Source: Trichobilharzia szidati (lineage: Eukaryota > Platyhelminthes > Trematoda > Strigeidida > Schistosomatidae). From it: 64,000 nt of DNA. Each line of letters starts with the position of its first letter. Within the stretch, counting starts at the first letter, position 1. Of this stretch, positions 23,491 through 35,732 are shown in pieces. The translations under genes were made by a program, and so were the position numbers. The stretch covers positions 157,316,199-157,380,198 of the forward strand of contig OX235279.1 in the NCBI GenBank assembly GCA_944472155.2, in the 5' to 3' direction. Below the pieces are notes generated by a model. It saw only the letters and a program-made list of their open reading frames with translations. It was not told the origin of the DNA and did no database searches.

Positions 23491-24063
23491 GTTTATTATT
23501 ATTATTATTCAAGGAGGTGTTAGATGCTGGGTAAGTTTAGCGTGGCTGTAGGACGATTAAATTAATCCTCAAAGTGTTCCTACCAACAACACAATTTACT
23601 ACCCTTCACGCCAAAGTGATAGGCGCTAGTGCAAACGTCTGATGCTTGCGATCGAACTGGTGGACAAGTGCAGGTCTAGTTAGGGGAGCTGAAATACCCC
23701 GATAATTCAAAGTCAGTGGTGTGTACAATATGCTCTCGAATCCAAGATGGTCGAATAGTGGACGAACACATGTTTTAGTCACTGAAAACAATGAGAATGT
23801 GGCTCCAAATTCTGCTGCACTGTCTTATGGATGAGATTTCGAGTGGAAGGGTAGGGAGGCTTTACTGCTTAAGACAACTATCTGCTTCGGTCTTGGTGTC
23901 TAGGTAGTATTTCAACCCTCGAACAAGCTATGAGATAAATTGTTGTGGGTCTCATTTGTAATGTCTTAATGTAAAAAGTTAGTGTTTTAATGAATATATG
24001 AAAATCTAGATTTCCGAAGTTAACATGATAAGCTTGCTGTCACTCCTTTATTATTGTTTATAG

Positions 24064-26139
24064 GTACTACAAAAGATGCAGTCAGAAGGTTGGTATCAAC
24101 GACCTGGTGTTCGAATTATTGCATCCAGATGGCAAGACGCAGTTGTCACACTAGCCAATGAAATTGAAGAAGGGAAGATGCCAAGATTTAGTGGAATATT
24201 TTTTGATACCTACGCTGAAGATGATAAAGATTTAAAGGAATTTAATACATGGTTACCCAAATTACTCTCACTTCCTCCAGGTGAAGAGCAGTCAGTTGGG
24301 AATGAGAATGAAGTTCAACCGCTTCCTGGACGCTATTCATATTATAACGGTCTATGTCCGGATAATGTATTTTTTCACGGAGTGGCATGTGAAACTATTC
24401 GACTCCACTTGAAAAGGTTAGCTTACGATTTCAATTTCAATCTTTTACCAGTCATTGATGTTTGCATCATGTGTTGTTAATTGGTAGTATAATATGGTGA
24501 GCCGTAATGATGTTGTGGTTAAGCGTGTACAGTCTTACGTAAGGAAAGAGAGTCAGTTGAGATGCTTAGGACATGTGTCGCTCATGCCGAGCCATGTTAG
24601 CCGCTGAGATAAGATTGGGTTAGAAAAGAATTAGGTTCAGGTGGTTAAACAATCAATCATTGAATCAATCCATGTGAAGTCTTTGACAATTCGTTTCAAT
24701 TAGCCAGCCATATAGTTAGCTGTAGACTGTCTGACTGGTTAGGATCCTTGAGATACTAAGAAATAAATGGCCAGGAACTATTGGTGATAAGGTTCTAAGT
24801 CGTTCTCAGCGACGAAGATGTATGCACTCTTTGTGATCTCCCGTATCCACTGACCTGTCATCTTTTTCCGTGCATTTCTGCTTATTATAATCCTTCTTGA
24901 ATGTCTTTTCCCCTATCTCTTGTCCATCTTTTTGTGCTACAAGGAGTGTGGTAGCTAAAAGTGCTGCACTTCTGTGCAAATCTCCACCTTCAAACTCAGT
25001 CAGTCAGCTGAGCTGCTTTCCGTCATCAGGCACTTGACGTGTTGCATCCTCATATTCACATAGCTGTTGAATGAGGTTAATGCAGGTTTAGGTGACTACT
25101 TCGTTGTGTTTGTTGAAGCAGTTTCAAAATCACTTCATGCTCAACGCTGTGTGAGGCCTTTCCAAATTCGATGAAGTTGAGGTGGAGAGTTGACAGGCAT
25201 TCTATCCTGTGTTCCATGCTGCTGCTGTTGCTCATGATGGTGATGATGATGTTGGCGACGATGAATCGAAGCTTTGCAATTTGATCCTCAAATGATTTGC
25301 TTTGCCCGAATCCAGCTTGTTGCAGTCGGACTTTTGCATGACGAGTATCTTTCAGTCTCTGTCTCTCCAGTATGAGGCGAGTCAATATTCCCAGTTGCCT
25401 GTTGTAAATGCATGCTTATGGTAAGGTTTGAGCCGAGTCTGTGGAGCACATAGAGAAGCACTAACCGATTTGACAGTAGTCTTGAAAAATCCAATCTTCT
25501 TCCTTATACCTAGTGGAGCAGATTTCCACACTGGCATCAGATTAATGAAGGTGTGTCTTGCTGTCTTTTCCGAATATGGCTGTCTGGCTGACTAGAAAGC
25601 TTGCTGGTTGACTAGCTATTTCGTTGCTTGTTTGCCTTTGACATGCTCATCCGTGCATGTGCCTGTAGTTGGAATGATTCTCACTAGGGGAGTGAAACAA
25701 GCAAGTCAATTTACTGCAACCTTTCCCGTTCATGATATTTACAGCTTCATCTCCTTTTTATTCTTCTTGTTATTGCTGCTCAGGTATCTTCACCAACTCT
25801 GTCCCCCCCCCCTGTGTGCACTTGAAGTGGCGTCTTCGCTGCCAGCCTCTTCTGGCAACTTGCTGGTTTTTCTCATATAGATGTCAGAGCTTATATATAT
25901 ATATATATATATATACCCATGACTGATTGTTTTTCTCAATGCTTTATTATTTAATGATATATATTTATATTTATAAATATATATATTTCTTTTTCTTTTA
26001 CAGATTAGGATTATGTTGTGTATATGACGCTGTACCAGTTGATGTTGCTGGCCAAGATTTATGGAAGAATGTTGCCCAAAGATACTGGTATTTCGATACA
26101 TATTTTCTACCAAAGTGCACATTCGATTGCAAAGATTAA
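24064..26139 (+). CDS. RMT2/GAMT-like methyltransferase, last two exons (copy 2)
   Basis: Exons 24064-24416 and 26004-26139 correspond base for base to 2171-2523 and 4109-4244. The acceptor, donor and stop are all kept, and the encoded residues are the same. One synonymous T-to-C change was seen near 24147. In this copy the DNA upstream is the LINE fragment, the tandem junction and the SPCS2 remnant, so no 5' exons of its own exist nearby. It could be used only as an alternative terminal exon pair spliced from copy 1's upstream exons, or it may be silent. Confidence 0.75.
24483..25503. mobile_element. RTE-like LINE pieces in methyltransferase intron, copy 2
   Basis: Equivalent of the plus-strand tail at 2590-3130 (here about 24483-25023) and the minus-strand RT fragment at 3180-3610 (here about 25073-25503). 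Only scattered base changes distinguish them from copy 1. Confidence 0.7.
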
Positions 26140-26734
26140 AATTATTTTATGGATATATACTTCTGAATTGTTGTTAGACGGTTGTAATCGATCGGTAGGA
26201 AGCCCTGTTGGACTTAGGCTTCACGCCTGTCAGCACTGAGCAGTTAGCAAGGTGTACCTTCACTCATATCTCTTACTGTGAGATTCTAACCTGGTTTCAC
26301 CTTGTGTTGCAGTCAGAAACATTACCACTGACCTACCTTGGCTTGCATTTGACTTCCTGTACTACTGCGATTGATATTTTGACTGGACTCTAGGCGAGTA
26401 ATTCACGTCATGCATCTAGTCCTTGGTGTGTTAATGCAGATATGAGTGACTATCAGTCGAGTTTGCACTGTGGTCATAATCATGCTGGGTAGTCCGCCAT
26501 CACAGTACACAGTACACTCTGAACTGATATTTTCAGTTGGTTGAAAGTAAGAGCATCAAGCTGCGGCGAAATAAGGGTGCTTGTGATAAGGAAGGGATGG
26601 AACTCCAATGTAGGTAGCTGTCAAAAGAATAAAACCTGAGGATATGATACCTAGTGTAATTGGAAATAACATAAGGAGAAATAGGTAAAACAACTGCTTA
26701 GCAAGTCATTGTAGAACGTGCGTTTACACGGAAG

Positions 26735-27065
26735 TACCAAGAGAGAGCAAGAAATAGCAATTCTAAAATGCTTGAAAAATGACAAAAACATACTAATTGC
26801 TAAATTGGAAAAGGGTAATACAACATTGGTTATAGAATGACCAGTTAATAAACATATTAGAACAGAAAATTAGAAATCCTGTAGACATTTTTACGAATAA
26901 GACCAAACAATCTACAGTTAGTCTTCTACGTCGAATGTAGTCACCTCTGCGGTTTATGTTTATACCTAAAACTAATAATCCTAGTAGAATGTATGGAACT
27001 ATTAAAATGCATAAACCAGGATATCTCATTAGGCCAATAGTTGACTTTAGGAACCAACATATTCT
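26735..27065 (+). mobile_element. Penelope-like RT fragment, copy 2
   Basis: Same decayed RT blocks as 4840-5170 (LEKGNTTLVIE; KMHKPGYLIRPIVDF). Confidence 0.65.
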
Positions 27066-27934
27066 AATAAATGCTTGTCCTTTGTTTCATTCGACTCAAA
27101 ATCGGTAAGAGTAGGTTAATTTGCGTTTATATAGGGGAGTTAGGAACCTAACTAGTAACATCAGAAGGTTTCGATAATGAGATCAAGTAAATAAAGAAAA
27201 TGCTAATTGTGAATAACTAATTACCCACCAGAATTTATACAAAAATGTATGAAGACCAATAAGGGAAATAGAAGTAGTAATGAGATTAATGAGGAAATTT
27301 AAGTCTCCGCACTAAGACCATATAAATAGGTAACATTAGAGACCCTACGTAGGATTCTTAATAAGGTTAGAATTAGGGCTGCATATAAAGTCCCTATACC
27401 CCAACAATTTAAAAAAAATTTGGTCATCGATGATTGAGTGTCGGATCATCCAACCTCAGAATTGAACACTCATCCAGTCAACTAATTGAGTGTAAAGCAC
27501 CATTACAGAGGGGACGACCCAGAATTAACAAACCACCCTGAGATCTTATAAGAAAAGCCGACGAAACATCCGGTTTGAATTCATCTATGCTATGTATCCT
27601 GCAGTTGTTAGTCTTACACATCGCTTCGAGAATATGTTGGCAGTTGTCATTTTCTACAAAGTGGTCAGAAAACCGTCTCAAGAAAAGACCGTTAAGTCAG
27701 ACTAAGCTTTCAGAGTAGGACTTTACACAAGACTGCTATAGTTCAGGGTAGAGAAAATAGTTAAAGGGACTACATATAATGGAAGTGTCAGAGAGAACAA
27801 AACTCTAACCTTGATATTACTCACTGTATTATAATAATTGGAAGGGGATGCAGAGTATAAATACTTATAGTCAAAGACAGTTAACCTCTCCTATTTTCCA
27901 CTCTCACAGTCCTAAAAGTGGGCATGGCGAACTG

Positions 27935-28524
27935 GTGTGTTGAGATCTTGTCATCCACCAGTCAGTCCATTAGGTCTTGCTGACGAAATATCCCAAATAA
28001 GTGAAATGGCCAACAAACTCAACCACTTGACTTTCTTTCCATCGTTAAACTAGGAATCAGTCGGTTAAGACAAGTCCTCCACCAGTTTAATCATTATCAT
28101 GTGACATTTGAAATGGGCGAATCTCGTGACAAAGGTTCAGAGAATTCTTCGCAAAGTGTTCATAAGACTGTTTACATTTTGCCATCCTCTTCAACTAGGT
28201 GGACAATATCATCTGAATGCTGCAAACCAACCAGTTTATTCTCTAGTAACAAGTCAATCCTTGAGTCATTGAAGTCTGTTAGGACCATATTTATTATGCA
28301 ATGAAACAAAAATCAGGGAGACCCTGATAGACGCCACTAGTTGGCATCCTTTCAAACGAAAGCTCTCAATAACCAGTACAACAGTAGCGTGGGTCCGAGT
28401 AGAGGTCCTTTATAAGTGTCAAATACTTTCTCAAAGTACCACTGATGGAAACAATGTCACCGCACTTCCCGGTCAGCAGAATCGAATGGCATCTCCAGGT
28501 CAAGAAATAGCTAGCCACGATGAT
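27935..28524 (-). mobile_element. RTE-like LINE RT palm fragment, copy 2
   Basis: Same as 6040-6629, ending at the outer boundary of the copy-2 palindrome. One base change turns VD into VY in an overlapping frame near 28172. Confidence 0.7.
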
Positions 28525-30923
28525 TAATAGCAGCTTTTGGTATTCGCAGTGACGATAAAGTCAAAAATGTATTAAAAGTGTGAAATAATGATAATAGTGT
28601 TAGTAGCTGAAATTTTAATATAATTGAAACAGTGTCACCATCGATTACAAATAGGAGAGAATGAGAGAAACATTAATTCAGTGAAAAAATAGTAATTCGT
28701 AGGTTTCGCGCCTAAAACTATATCCATCATCACATAGGATGCAGGCCGAATAGGGTATTGTTGAGCTTTTCTACGAGCATATCAATCTTTTGTAATGACC
28801 TCTACTTTTACATGATGAGATGCAAAGGAAGAGTTGAGAATGGAGGAGGCGTTGAGAGTCAGACAATATGGATTTAGCCAATTTCTCGAATGACTTCAGG
28901 TGTCTGTCGTCTTCAGTAGCAATGAGCTGACTAAGTGGCACACCACTTGCCCTACTGAAAACCGTCAATACCCTGCACAATCTAACATAGTCCTTTTTGA
29001 GTATTCCAGGAAAGACTAATGGGGAGCAATCAAGTACAATAGGTAAGATGAAAAGTTAACGAATTGTAAAAGTAGGGGTTGAGTGATTCCTAATTGTCTT
29101 AACTTCTTAGAGTAGTAGGTTAGATGGAACATTTTCTTAGAGATCGACAAGATATGGGATGACGAAGAAAGATCAGAGGAAAGAACTATTCCAGGACATT
29201 TAATGCTTGACTTAGTTTCGTCTTCAGTGACCTGTATCCTACAAACATTTTGTGAACAGACCAGTTCGTGCAGATCACTTTTATGCGTAGAGGTGAAGTT
29301 GATAGTTTGACATTTAGAGGTATTTAAGCTAAGAACATTTAGCTCAGACCACTGGCTGATATCCTAGAGAAAGCTCTTCAGTTTGGAACAGTTGGATCGA
29401 GACCCAACTGGCAGTGAGACATTCACGTCATCAGTGTGTTTAACGGAGTTGTTTTCTTCCTAAAGAGACAAGTCATGTAAAAAGGAAGGAAAAACAGAAG
29501 AGGAAAGAGCAGCACCTGGAGGGAAAACCAGCTTCAGTAAAAAAGTCAAAAACAGATGCGTATACAAGGAGGGTACGTCAGATATATTTGATATAAGATA
29601 GCAGCAACATCTAAAACACTCCTGTCCTGTTTATAAGCAAACTGTTTCGCGTTGTTAAAACTTTTTAAGAAGGGTTCAAGGTTGGGTAAAAGTAATTTAT
29701 CCATTAATTCCAAAAAAGGAGAGGCAACTGTAATAGGTCTAAATTTAACATTAATAGCAAAACATGATCTGCGTGCCGGCATAATTTTAATGTCTTTCCA
29801 TGCCGGAGGTACAAAATTACTGGAAAAGGAGGCATTGAAATTGTTTGTAAGAGGAGGCATCCACATCTCTTCTGAGGACAACAACAGGTACACCATCAGG
29901 ACCAAAGGTTTGGGAAAGTTTTAGAGATTTGAGAACGTAAAGAGTGTTAAAACCATGAAAGTCATTAACCTTATGATTGGTAGCATTAGGAATGAAAGTG
30001 TCAGTAGGAGAGCGTATGAAAGATTTGTTAAGAGCATTTACAGAGGGAACAATAATGCCTTGCTTACCACTGCCAGTAATTTCATTGAAACGTTTCCACA
30101 TGTTTGAGGGAGTTTTACTTGGTAAAAGTCTTTGGTTATAAATAATGTTCAGACTTGGCATTTCAGGTTTAATCGAGATGTTGATCCTTTTAAGACGAGA
30201 TTTATCTTTAGACTCGTATCGCCGTTCTTTTTCTCTACCTAGCGTTTTGAGATGATGAGAAGAGAAACAGTCAAGTCTTTTGAATAGTGTCTGTTGGGGG
30301 CAACATACGTCTAGACAGAATTTAAGATAATCCGTTATATTGGTGATTGTATCATCCAGTGTATGCTCAGCTGGTGCTATTCAGCATGCATCTAAGTCTA
30401 TGTATAATGTCCTGTGAGTAGCATCTCTGTTGCGTTTTCTTGGAACGGTGAGAAAAGATACTTGTGTGCAACTTGTCATATGTTTTAGGCATCACTTGAA
30501 TAATGCAACGATCAGAATTCAGTATTGGAGCACGTCTGCGTGCTTTATATATTCCAGCGTCATTGGTAAGCACCAAATCAAGTATTTCATCAGGTCGAGT
30601 AGTAAAATTGACAACGTTTACATGACCAAGTGATTCAAGGAAAGAACAGTCGCAGGAGTTGAAGTCTCCAGTGACTATTGATAAATAGTTCTCAAGATAA
30701 GCGACAGCAAAAACGATAAATTTACCTGCAAAATCAGATGGAGCAGAGAGGGGACAGCCAGGGGTGATGTAAATGTTTGAGATAAAAATGTCTTAATACC
30801 TGGATAAGTGTTTGCGGCAACATTCGACTGTAATACAATCAATAAAGTCACTAGAGAATTTGAAGCATACACTGTTTGAAACCAATCACTGGGACCGAAT
30901 AAAGGTTGCAACCTCACCCCTAC
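28525..30923 (-). mobile_element. CR1-like LINE in left arm, copy 2
   Basis: Same blocks and decay as 6630-9020. Residue differences are SSCKSRG rather than SSCRSRG in the C-terminal block, and AILYQIY rather than AISYQIY. Confidence 0.8.
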
Positions 30924-33033
30924 ATTTCCTTTTGAAACAAAACCAATCTTGTCTAGACAGAACGAAACGATTTAGTGAGACAAGATTGTCGTCATAAGGC
31001 TCGTGAAGCCAAGTTCACTGTAGCGTGATTACAGCCATATTGTGATAAGTATGAGAGCATAAAAGAGATTTCAAATACATAATCTTGCTGGGAAGAGAAC
31101 GGCAGTTGGTGCCAACAGGAACAGTAGTACGATGTATAAGTGTACGATTTAGTGCTCGCTGCCAACCACCGTGACGCTTCTTAGCTTTCTAAGAAACTTG
31201 AAAGTCACTTCGACTTAAACACTGGAAATTCACGAGATTAAATCATACCATTTGATGTCTCACTTTGATATATCAATACAGATGAAACACGATGAATTCG
31301 ATGCGATATTTGGATGGGAATTAAGGCAGCCATAAGACCAACGAGAGACTCGCCTAGTTCACTAGCCATCCCGCTTCCTAGCCGGTCGAAAACCCAGTAA
31401 AAAAGGGAGATTCGGACGTTCAGCTAGCGACTCTACCCCACAAAACCAATCAAGCTGCTACAGGGACTTCAAAGCACAAGAAAAGTTTTATAACTAAAAA
31501 ATTGTAGAAAACAAGCTTATTCTTCGCTGGCATCGGAGAGGCGAAATGGCGCCGGCTGGTGAAAGCCTTCGGGAAGCCAGTCAGTCGATGTGTCCTCTCT
31601 CGTTGAAAGCAAGAATAAGAATGGGGACGTGGGATGTACTAACAATGTACGAGGCTGCTCAGGTAGCCAAAGAAGTGAGAAGATACGGCATATAAGTGAT
31701 CAGAATCTGCAAGAACAGATAGAATGAATGTGAACCATCAAAATTGTCAACTGGTGAGTCAGTAATCTACTCCGGTCACCCAGACGACAACAACGAGCAC
31801 ACTGAGACAGTGAGTAGCTATCATGATGTCACCAACAGCAGGCAAGGCTCTAATGCAGTGGGAACCAATTTCATCCAGGATTATGACGGCAATATTCAAC
31901 TCAAGAGGAAGGAAGGTTACAATTATCCAATGCTACAAACAACTCAGAGCAAAAGAAGGAGGAATACTTCTATAGACAACTACAACCAGTGATGGACAGA
32001 GTCTAAACTGGAGACATCAAAACCACCATGGGCTATATGAATGTTAATCAAACTGGGAGCAGATAATACAGGAAGAGAACTCATCATGAGTCGAGAGGCT
32101 CTGGGCAAAATGATTGACAACGGAGAACTCTTGGCGGACTCCTGCGCTCCCAATGGTTTAATGATCGAAGGCAGCGTGCACAACGATATACAAAAAGCTA
32201 CATGGATTTCGCCTGACAGATAGACCACAAACTAGATAGACTTCATTTCAATCTGAAAGAAGTGGAGACGCAGTCTGCTGGACACAAAGTCGAGACGGGG
32301 AGCAGATGTGGGCTCAGAGCATCATCTGGTCCAAGAAAGCTTCAAGGCGAAGCTGAAATCATTCAGAACAATTGGAAAGAGACCACAATTCAAGTTCAAC
32401 ACTCAGAAACTGAAAGATACAACTAAAAAAGATTGTTCGAAATGTGTTGCGCAAATACATTACACGATTCAGACAAATTACGTCTTCTTATTGCTTTATA
32501 TAAATTCATAAAGGGAACTAATTGTTTTAAAAAAGATACCTACACTGCAGCCACCAGAGCAAAGTTGGATACACTATGTGGCATCACTGAGGAAACCTGC
32601 GTAGGATAACATTGGAACTCTCTGAAGGTGATGTGTACAACCGTTATAAGAAGAAAGCAGAGACACGACAAGGAATGGCTCTCAACAGATACCTGGGAGC
32701 CAATAGAATAGGGGAGGATGGTGAAGGAGATGACTCAATGCAAAGATTGACAACAAAAGGAGAAGATAAGTTCACAGCAGTGTACACTGCACTGAATAAA
32801 GAAGGGAAGAAGAGTTCTGGGAGAGATAAAGCACAATTCTACAACGACTGGAGCAGAACAGGCAGGCCGAACGTAAAAGAGACCTGAGGACATTATATCA
32901 GGAAACCAGGTTTCTATCCAGGAAGAGATCAATGCAGATGAAACATATGTAAGAGAGTCAAGGGAATCTAATCACCAAGGTGGGAAGCCAGATTAAACAA
33001 TGAACTTCTCACTTCAAAGAACTCTTGAATCGA
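28525..33033. repeat. Palindrome left arm, copy 2
   Basis: Pairs with the right arm by x to 66656-x over most of its length. It contains the CR1-like LINE (minus, about 28525-30923) and the RTE-like endonuclease and linker (plus, from about 31593). It retains the 8 bp missing from the copy-1 left arm. At 28808, 32199 and 32361 it carries the copy-2 variant that its partner arm also carries. Confidence 0.95.
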
Positions 33034-33503
33034 CCATCACCTGTAACTCGCCCACAAATACCACCCACAGCACTCACAGAACTGCCTGATTCTATTCTTT
33101 AATCTCGAATTGGATTGGCAATGTCCTCTTGATAACCCCACCGAATACCGAAATGCACTTTAGGTGATGGCCGACGAAATTTCAGGGCGGATATAATTTT
33201 TTTATTTTGGTTACAGCTGGTACGGCATTAGCCAACTCATTTCATCTCTGTAATAGACGTGATATCCAGCTATCGACTAAACGACATGTGTGATGCACAG
33301 CAACAGCTCACCCTGCTCTTCTTCATGGATGTGAGACATGGACGGTGATCGGAAATCCAAGACATAAAGAGACTAGCTACCTTTCACCAAAAATATCTCT
33401 CTTCTTTCTCTCCTGTTAAGTGGTATAATAAGATGAGTAATATTGAGGTTAGATGTAGAGTTCCACATAAGAAAGGAAGTCAATCCATGTAGGTTCACAA
33501 AGT
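31593..33503 (+). mobile_element. RTE-like LINE in left arm and spacer, copy 2
   Basis: Same element as 9690-11600, running from arm into spacer across 33033/33034. Confidence 0.8.
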
Positions 33504-33622
33504 CATCGACTGAGATGTCTACAACTCGTCTAACGCATGCCAACCCATCGTTTTCCTTGTCGAGGAATGTTAGCTGACCCAGGATTCGGTCGAAAAACAG
33601 GTAGGTACGGGTGATCAAATGA
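33034..33622. other. Palindrome spacer, copy 2 (589 bp)
   Basis: Same length and content as 11131-11719: RTE-like linker then C-terminal remnant. Confidence 0.9.
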
Positions 33623-35063
33623 TCGATTCAAGAGTTCTTTGAAGTGAGAAGTTCATTGTTTAATCTGGCTTCCCACCTTGGTGATTAGATTCCCTTGACT
33701 CTCTTACATATGTTTCATCTGCATTGATCTCTTCCTGGATAGAAACCTGGTTTCCTGATATAATGTCCTCAGGTCTCTTTTACGTTCGGCCTGCCTGTTC
33801 TGCTCCAGTCGTTGTAGAATTGTGCTTTATCTCTCCCAGAACTCTTCTTCCCTTCTTTATTCAGTGCAGTGTACACTGCTGTGAACTTATCTTCTCCTTT
33901 TGTTGTCAATCTTTGCATTGAGTCATCTCCTTCACCATCCTCCCCTATTCTATTGGCTCCCAGGTATCTGTTGAGAGCCATTCCTTGTCGTGTCTCTGCT
34001 TTCTTCTTATAACGGTTGTACACATCACCTTCAGAGAGTTCCAATGTTATCCTACGCAGGTTTCCTCAGTGATGCCACATAGTGTATCCGACTTTGCTCT
34101 GGTGGCTGCAGTGTAGGTATCTTTTTTAAAACAATTAGTTCCCTTTATGAATTTATATAAAGCAATAAGAAGACGTAATTTGTCTGAATCGTGTAATGTA
34201 TTTGCGCAACACATTTCGAACAATCTTTTTTAGTTGTATCTTTCAGTTTCTGAGTGTTGAACTTGAATTGTGGTCTCTTTCCAATTGTTCTGAATGATTT
34301 CAGCTTCGCCTTGAAGCTTTCTTGGACCAGATGATGCTCTGAGCCCACATCTGCTCCCCGTCTCGACTTTGTGTCCAGCAGACTGCGTCTCCACTTCTTT
34401 CAGATTGAAATGAAGTCTATCTAGTTTGTGGTCTATCTGTCAGGCGAAATCCATGTAGCTTTTTGTATATCGTTGTGCACGCTGCCTTCGATCATTAAAC
34501 CATTGGGAGCGCAGGAGTCCGCCAAGAGTTCTCCGTTGTCAATCATTTTGCCCAGAGCCTCTCGACTCATGATGAGTTCTCTTCCTGTATTATCTGCTCC
34601 CAGTTTGATTAACATTCATATAGCCCATGGTGGTTTTGATGTCTCCAGTTTAGACTCTGTCCATCACTGGTTGTAGTTGTCTATAGAAGTATTCCTCCTT
34701 CTTTTGCTCTGAGTTGTTTGTAGCATTGGATAATTGTAACCTTCCTTCCTCTTGAGTTGAATATTGCCGTCATAATCCTGGATGAAATTGGTTCCCACTG
34801 CATTAGAGCCTTGCCTGCTGTTGGTGACATCATGATAGCTACTCACTGTCTCAGTGTGCTCGTTGTTGTCGTCTGGGTGACCGGAGTAGATTACTGACTC
34901 ACCAGTTGACAATTTTGATGGTTCACATTCATTCTATCTGTTCTTGCAGATTCTGATCACTTATATGCCGTATCTTCTCACTTCTTTGGCTACCTGAGCA
35001 GCCTCGTACATTGTTAGTACATCCCACGTCCCCATTCTTATTCTTGCTTTCAACGAGAGAGGA
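33623..35063 (-). mobile_element. RTE-like LINE endonuclease in right arm, copy 2
   Basis: Mirror of 31593-33033, as in copy 1 (11720-13160). Confidence 0.8.
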
Positions 35064-35732
35064 CACATCGACTGACTGGCTTCCCGAAGGCTTTCACCAG
35101 CCGGCGCCATTTCGCCTCTCCGATGCCAGCGAAGAATAAGCTTGTTTTCTACAATTTTTTAGTTATAAAACTTTTCTTGTGCTTTGAAGTCCCTGTAGCA
35201 GCTTGATTGGTTTTGTGGGGTAGAGTCGCTAGCTGAACGTCCGAATCTCCCTTTTTTACTGGGTTTTCGACCGGCTAGGAAGCGGGATGGCTAGTGAACT
35301 AGGCGAGTCTCTCGTTGGTCTTATGGCTGCCTTAATTCCCATCCAAATATCGCATCGAATTCATCGTGTTTCATCTGTATTGATATATCAAAGTGAGACA
35401 TCAAATGGTATGATTTAATCTCGTGAATTTCCAGTGTTTAAGTCGAAGTGACTTTCAAGTTTCTTAGAAAGCTAAGAAGCGTCACGGTGGTTGGCAGCGA
35501 GCACTAAATCGTACACTTATACATCGTACTACTGTTCCTGTTGGCACCAACTGCCGTTCTCTTCCCAGCAAGATTATGTATTTGAAATCTCTTTTATGCT
35601 CTCATACTTATCACAATATGGCTGTAATCACGCTACAGTGAACTTGGCTTCACGAGCCTTATGACGACAATCTTGTCTCACTAAATCGTTTCGTTCTGTC
35701 TAGACAAGATTGGTTTTGTTTCAAAAGGAAAT

